A DNA stretch of 5,858 nt from DATKWV01 sp035529405. GTDB taxonomy: Bacteria; Planctomycetota; Phycisphaerae; Sedimentisphaerales; Anaerobacaceae. Made by a program: the position numbers and the translations under genes. Below are positions 5,312 to 5,858 of this stretch, piece by piece; position 1 is the stretch's first letter, and each line of letters opens with the position of its first letter. The stretch is from assembly GCA_035529405.1 (NCBI GenBank), contig DATKWV010000073.1, positions 1 to 5,858 on the forward strand. Direction: 5' to 3'. The notes beneath the pieces are model-generated. The model did no database searches and was not told the origin of the DNA. It was given only the letters and a program-made list of their open reading frames with translations.

Positions 5312-5410
5312 AGAAGCCCAATGTCCAGTAGGTCGTAAAGCGGCCCTGGCCTGGCGACAGCTAAACGACCCCGCACAGAGGACGAGGCTAAATAATGCAA
5401 AGACCAACTA

Positions 5411-5858
5411 TTAAGCGGTTTGGGCGGTCAGGTTGAAAAGGCAGATACGGGCGTTCTGCTTTAGTTTGGCAAGGCCGGTACGCAGTAAAGGCGAATCGGC
5501 AAAATCGGCCTTGAACTGCTCGGCACTCATACCCGAAACCCTTTGCAAATCCACAGCAGCCCTTTCAGGATAAAACTTAAAATTGGTGTTCGCACAGGAC
5601 GGAGCACTGGCCAAAAAGGGACAGGCCAATACACATTCGTCACAGCCGAAAAGACGATTGCCGATTTTACCGGCCAGGTCGGGGGCAATATCCCCATTGT
5701 GCTCGATTGTTAAATAGCTTATGCACCTGCGGGCGTTAAAACACCCGTCACTTCTTAAGGCGTTCGTGGGACAGGCATCAATACATTTGGCGCAGCCGCT
5801 GCAAGTTTGCGCGAGGGGTTTATCGGGTTCAAGCTGCAAATTGGTAATTATTTCGCCA
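5411..5858 (-). CDS. queG: Epoxyqueuosine reductase QueG, C-terminal part (cut by window edge)
   Basis: QueG is a cobalamin- and iron-sulphur-dependent reductase that converts epoxyqueuosine to queuosine in tRNA, the last step of that pathway. Only the last 148 residues are present; the frame stays open to the window edge, so the 5' part, including the cobalamin-binding domain, lies outside. Visible are the two 4Fe-4S sites: CxxCxxCxxxCP (Cys19, 22, 25, 29 of the visible part), ARRCISYLTIEH with Cys45, and GCDECVLACP (Cys72, 75, 79). IGNRLFGCDEC is a QueG hallmark. The end, FADSPLLRTGLAKLKQNARI, fits the usual C-terminus, and the stop codon is at 5411-5413. An apparent TTG start at 5839 is internal, since GEIITNLQLEPDKP reads through it. 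The gene is convergent to the M56 gene, with a 99-base gap. Confidence 0.93.
   Translation of the reverse strand, partial: GEIITNLQLEPDKPLAQTCSGCAKCIDACPTNALRSDGCFNARRCISYLTIEHNGDIAPDLAGKIGNRLFGCDECVLACPFLASAPSCANTNFKFYPERAAVDLQRVSGMSAEQFKADFADSPLLRTGLAKLKQNARICLFNLTAQTA

Noticed and set aside
5331..5370. GGTCGT / ACGACC inverted repeat between the M56 gene and queG
   Set aside because: The 28-base loop is long and no T-run follows on either strand, so a terminator call is not supported.
5839..5858. TTG at 5837-5839 as the start of the minus-strand iron-sulphur protein
   Set aside because: The frame continues upstream to the window edge with QueG-like residues (GEIITNLQLEPDKP), so this is an internal codon of a truncated gene.
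1..5858. CRISPR array, insertion sequence or phage integration next to the tRNA
   Set aside because: No regularly spaced direct repeats, no transposase or integrase frame, and no duplicated tRNA end were seen.

Overview
The window looks like chromosomal DNA of a planctomycete, most likely from class Phycisphaerae. Three things suggest this. RuvA has a divergent N-terminal half. A BlaI-type repressor is paired with an M56 membrane peptidase that carries a LolA/RseB-like tail instead of a penicillin-binding domain. The intergenic spacers hold small AT-rich 'ATTTCG' and 'ATTGACT' repeats. The lineage is inferred from protein character and context, not from a search.

Layout. 43-115 (+): tRNA-Asn(GUU), followed by a GC-rich hairpin. 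116-460: a spacer without a credible gene, holding an imperfect inverted repeat, a TTCGAATTT-type repeat block, a CCCTGACC duplication and a candidate ruvA promoter whose -10 box nearly abuts the start codon. 461-1090 and 1176-2216 (+): ruvA and ruvB, the Holliday-junction branch-migration motor, separated by an 85-base gap filled by a repeat fragment and a heptamer tandem repeat. ruvC is not in the window. 2217-2493: a spacer with a probable terminator and a compact regulatory region. 2494-2877 and 2879-5311 (+): a two-gene BlaI repressor / M56 peptidase operon. 5411-5858 (-): the C-terminal part of queG, convergent to the operon and cut by the window edge.

How the parts work together. RuvA and RuvB form one machine. 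The BlaI/M56 pair has the layout of a BlaR1-BlaI signalling module: a membrane metalloprotease senses something outside the cytoplasm and relieves repression by BlaI. Its promoter carries two matching 16-bp dyads, TACGAAAN2TTTCGTA. One fills the -35/-10 spacer and the other lies 30 bp upstream. A related third dyad surrounds the ribosome binding site of the repressor gene. This suggests autoregulation. The M56 tail suggests that the signal is an envelope or lipoprotein state rather than a beta-lactam. This regulatory module is the most interesting part of the window; the tRNA, ruvAB and queG are housekeeping genes.
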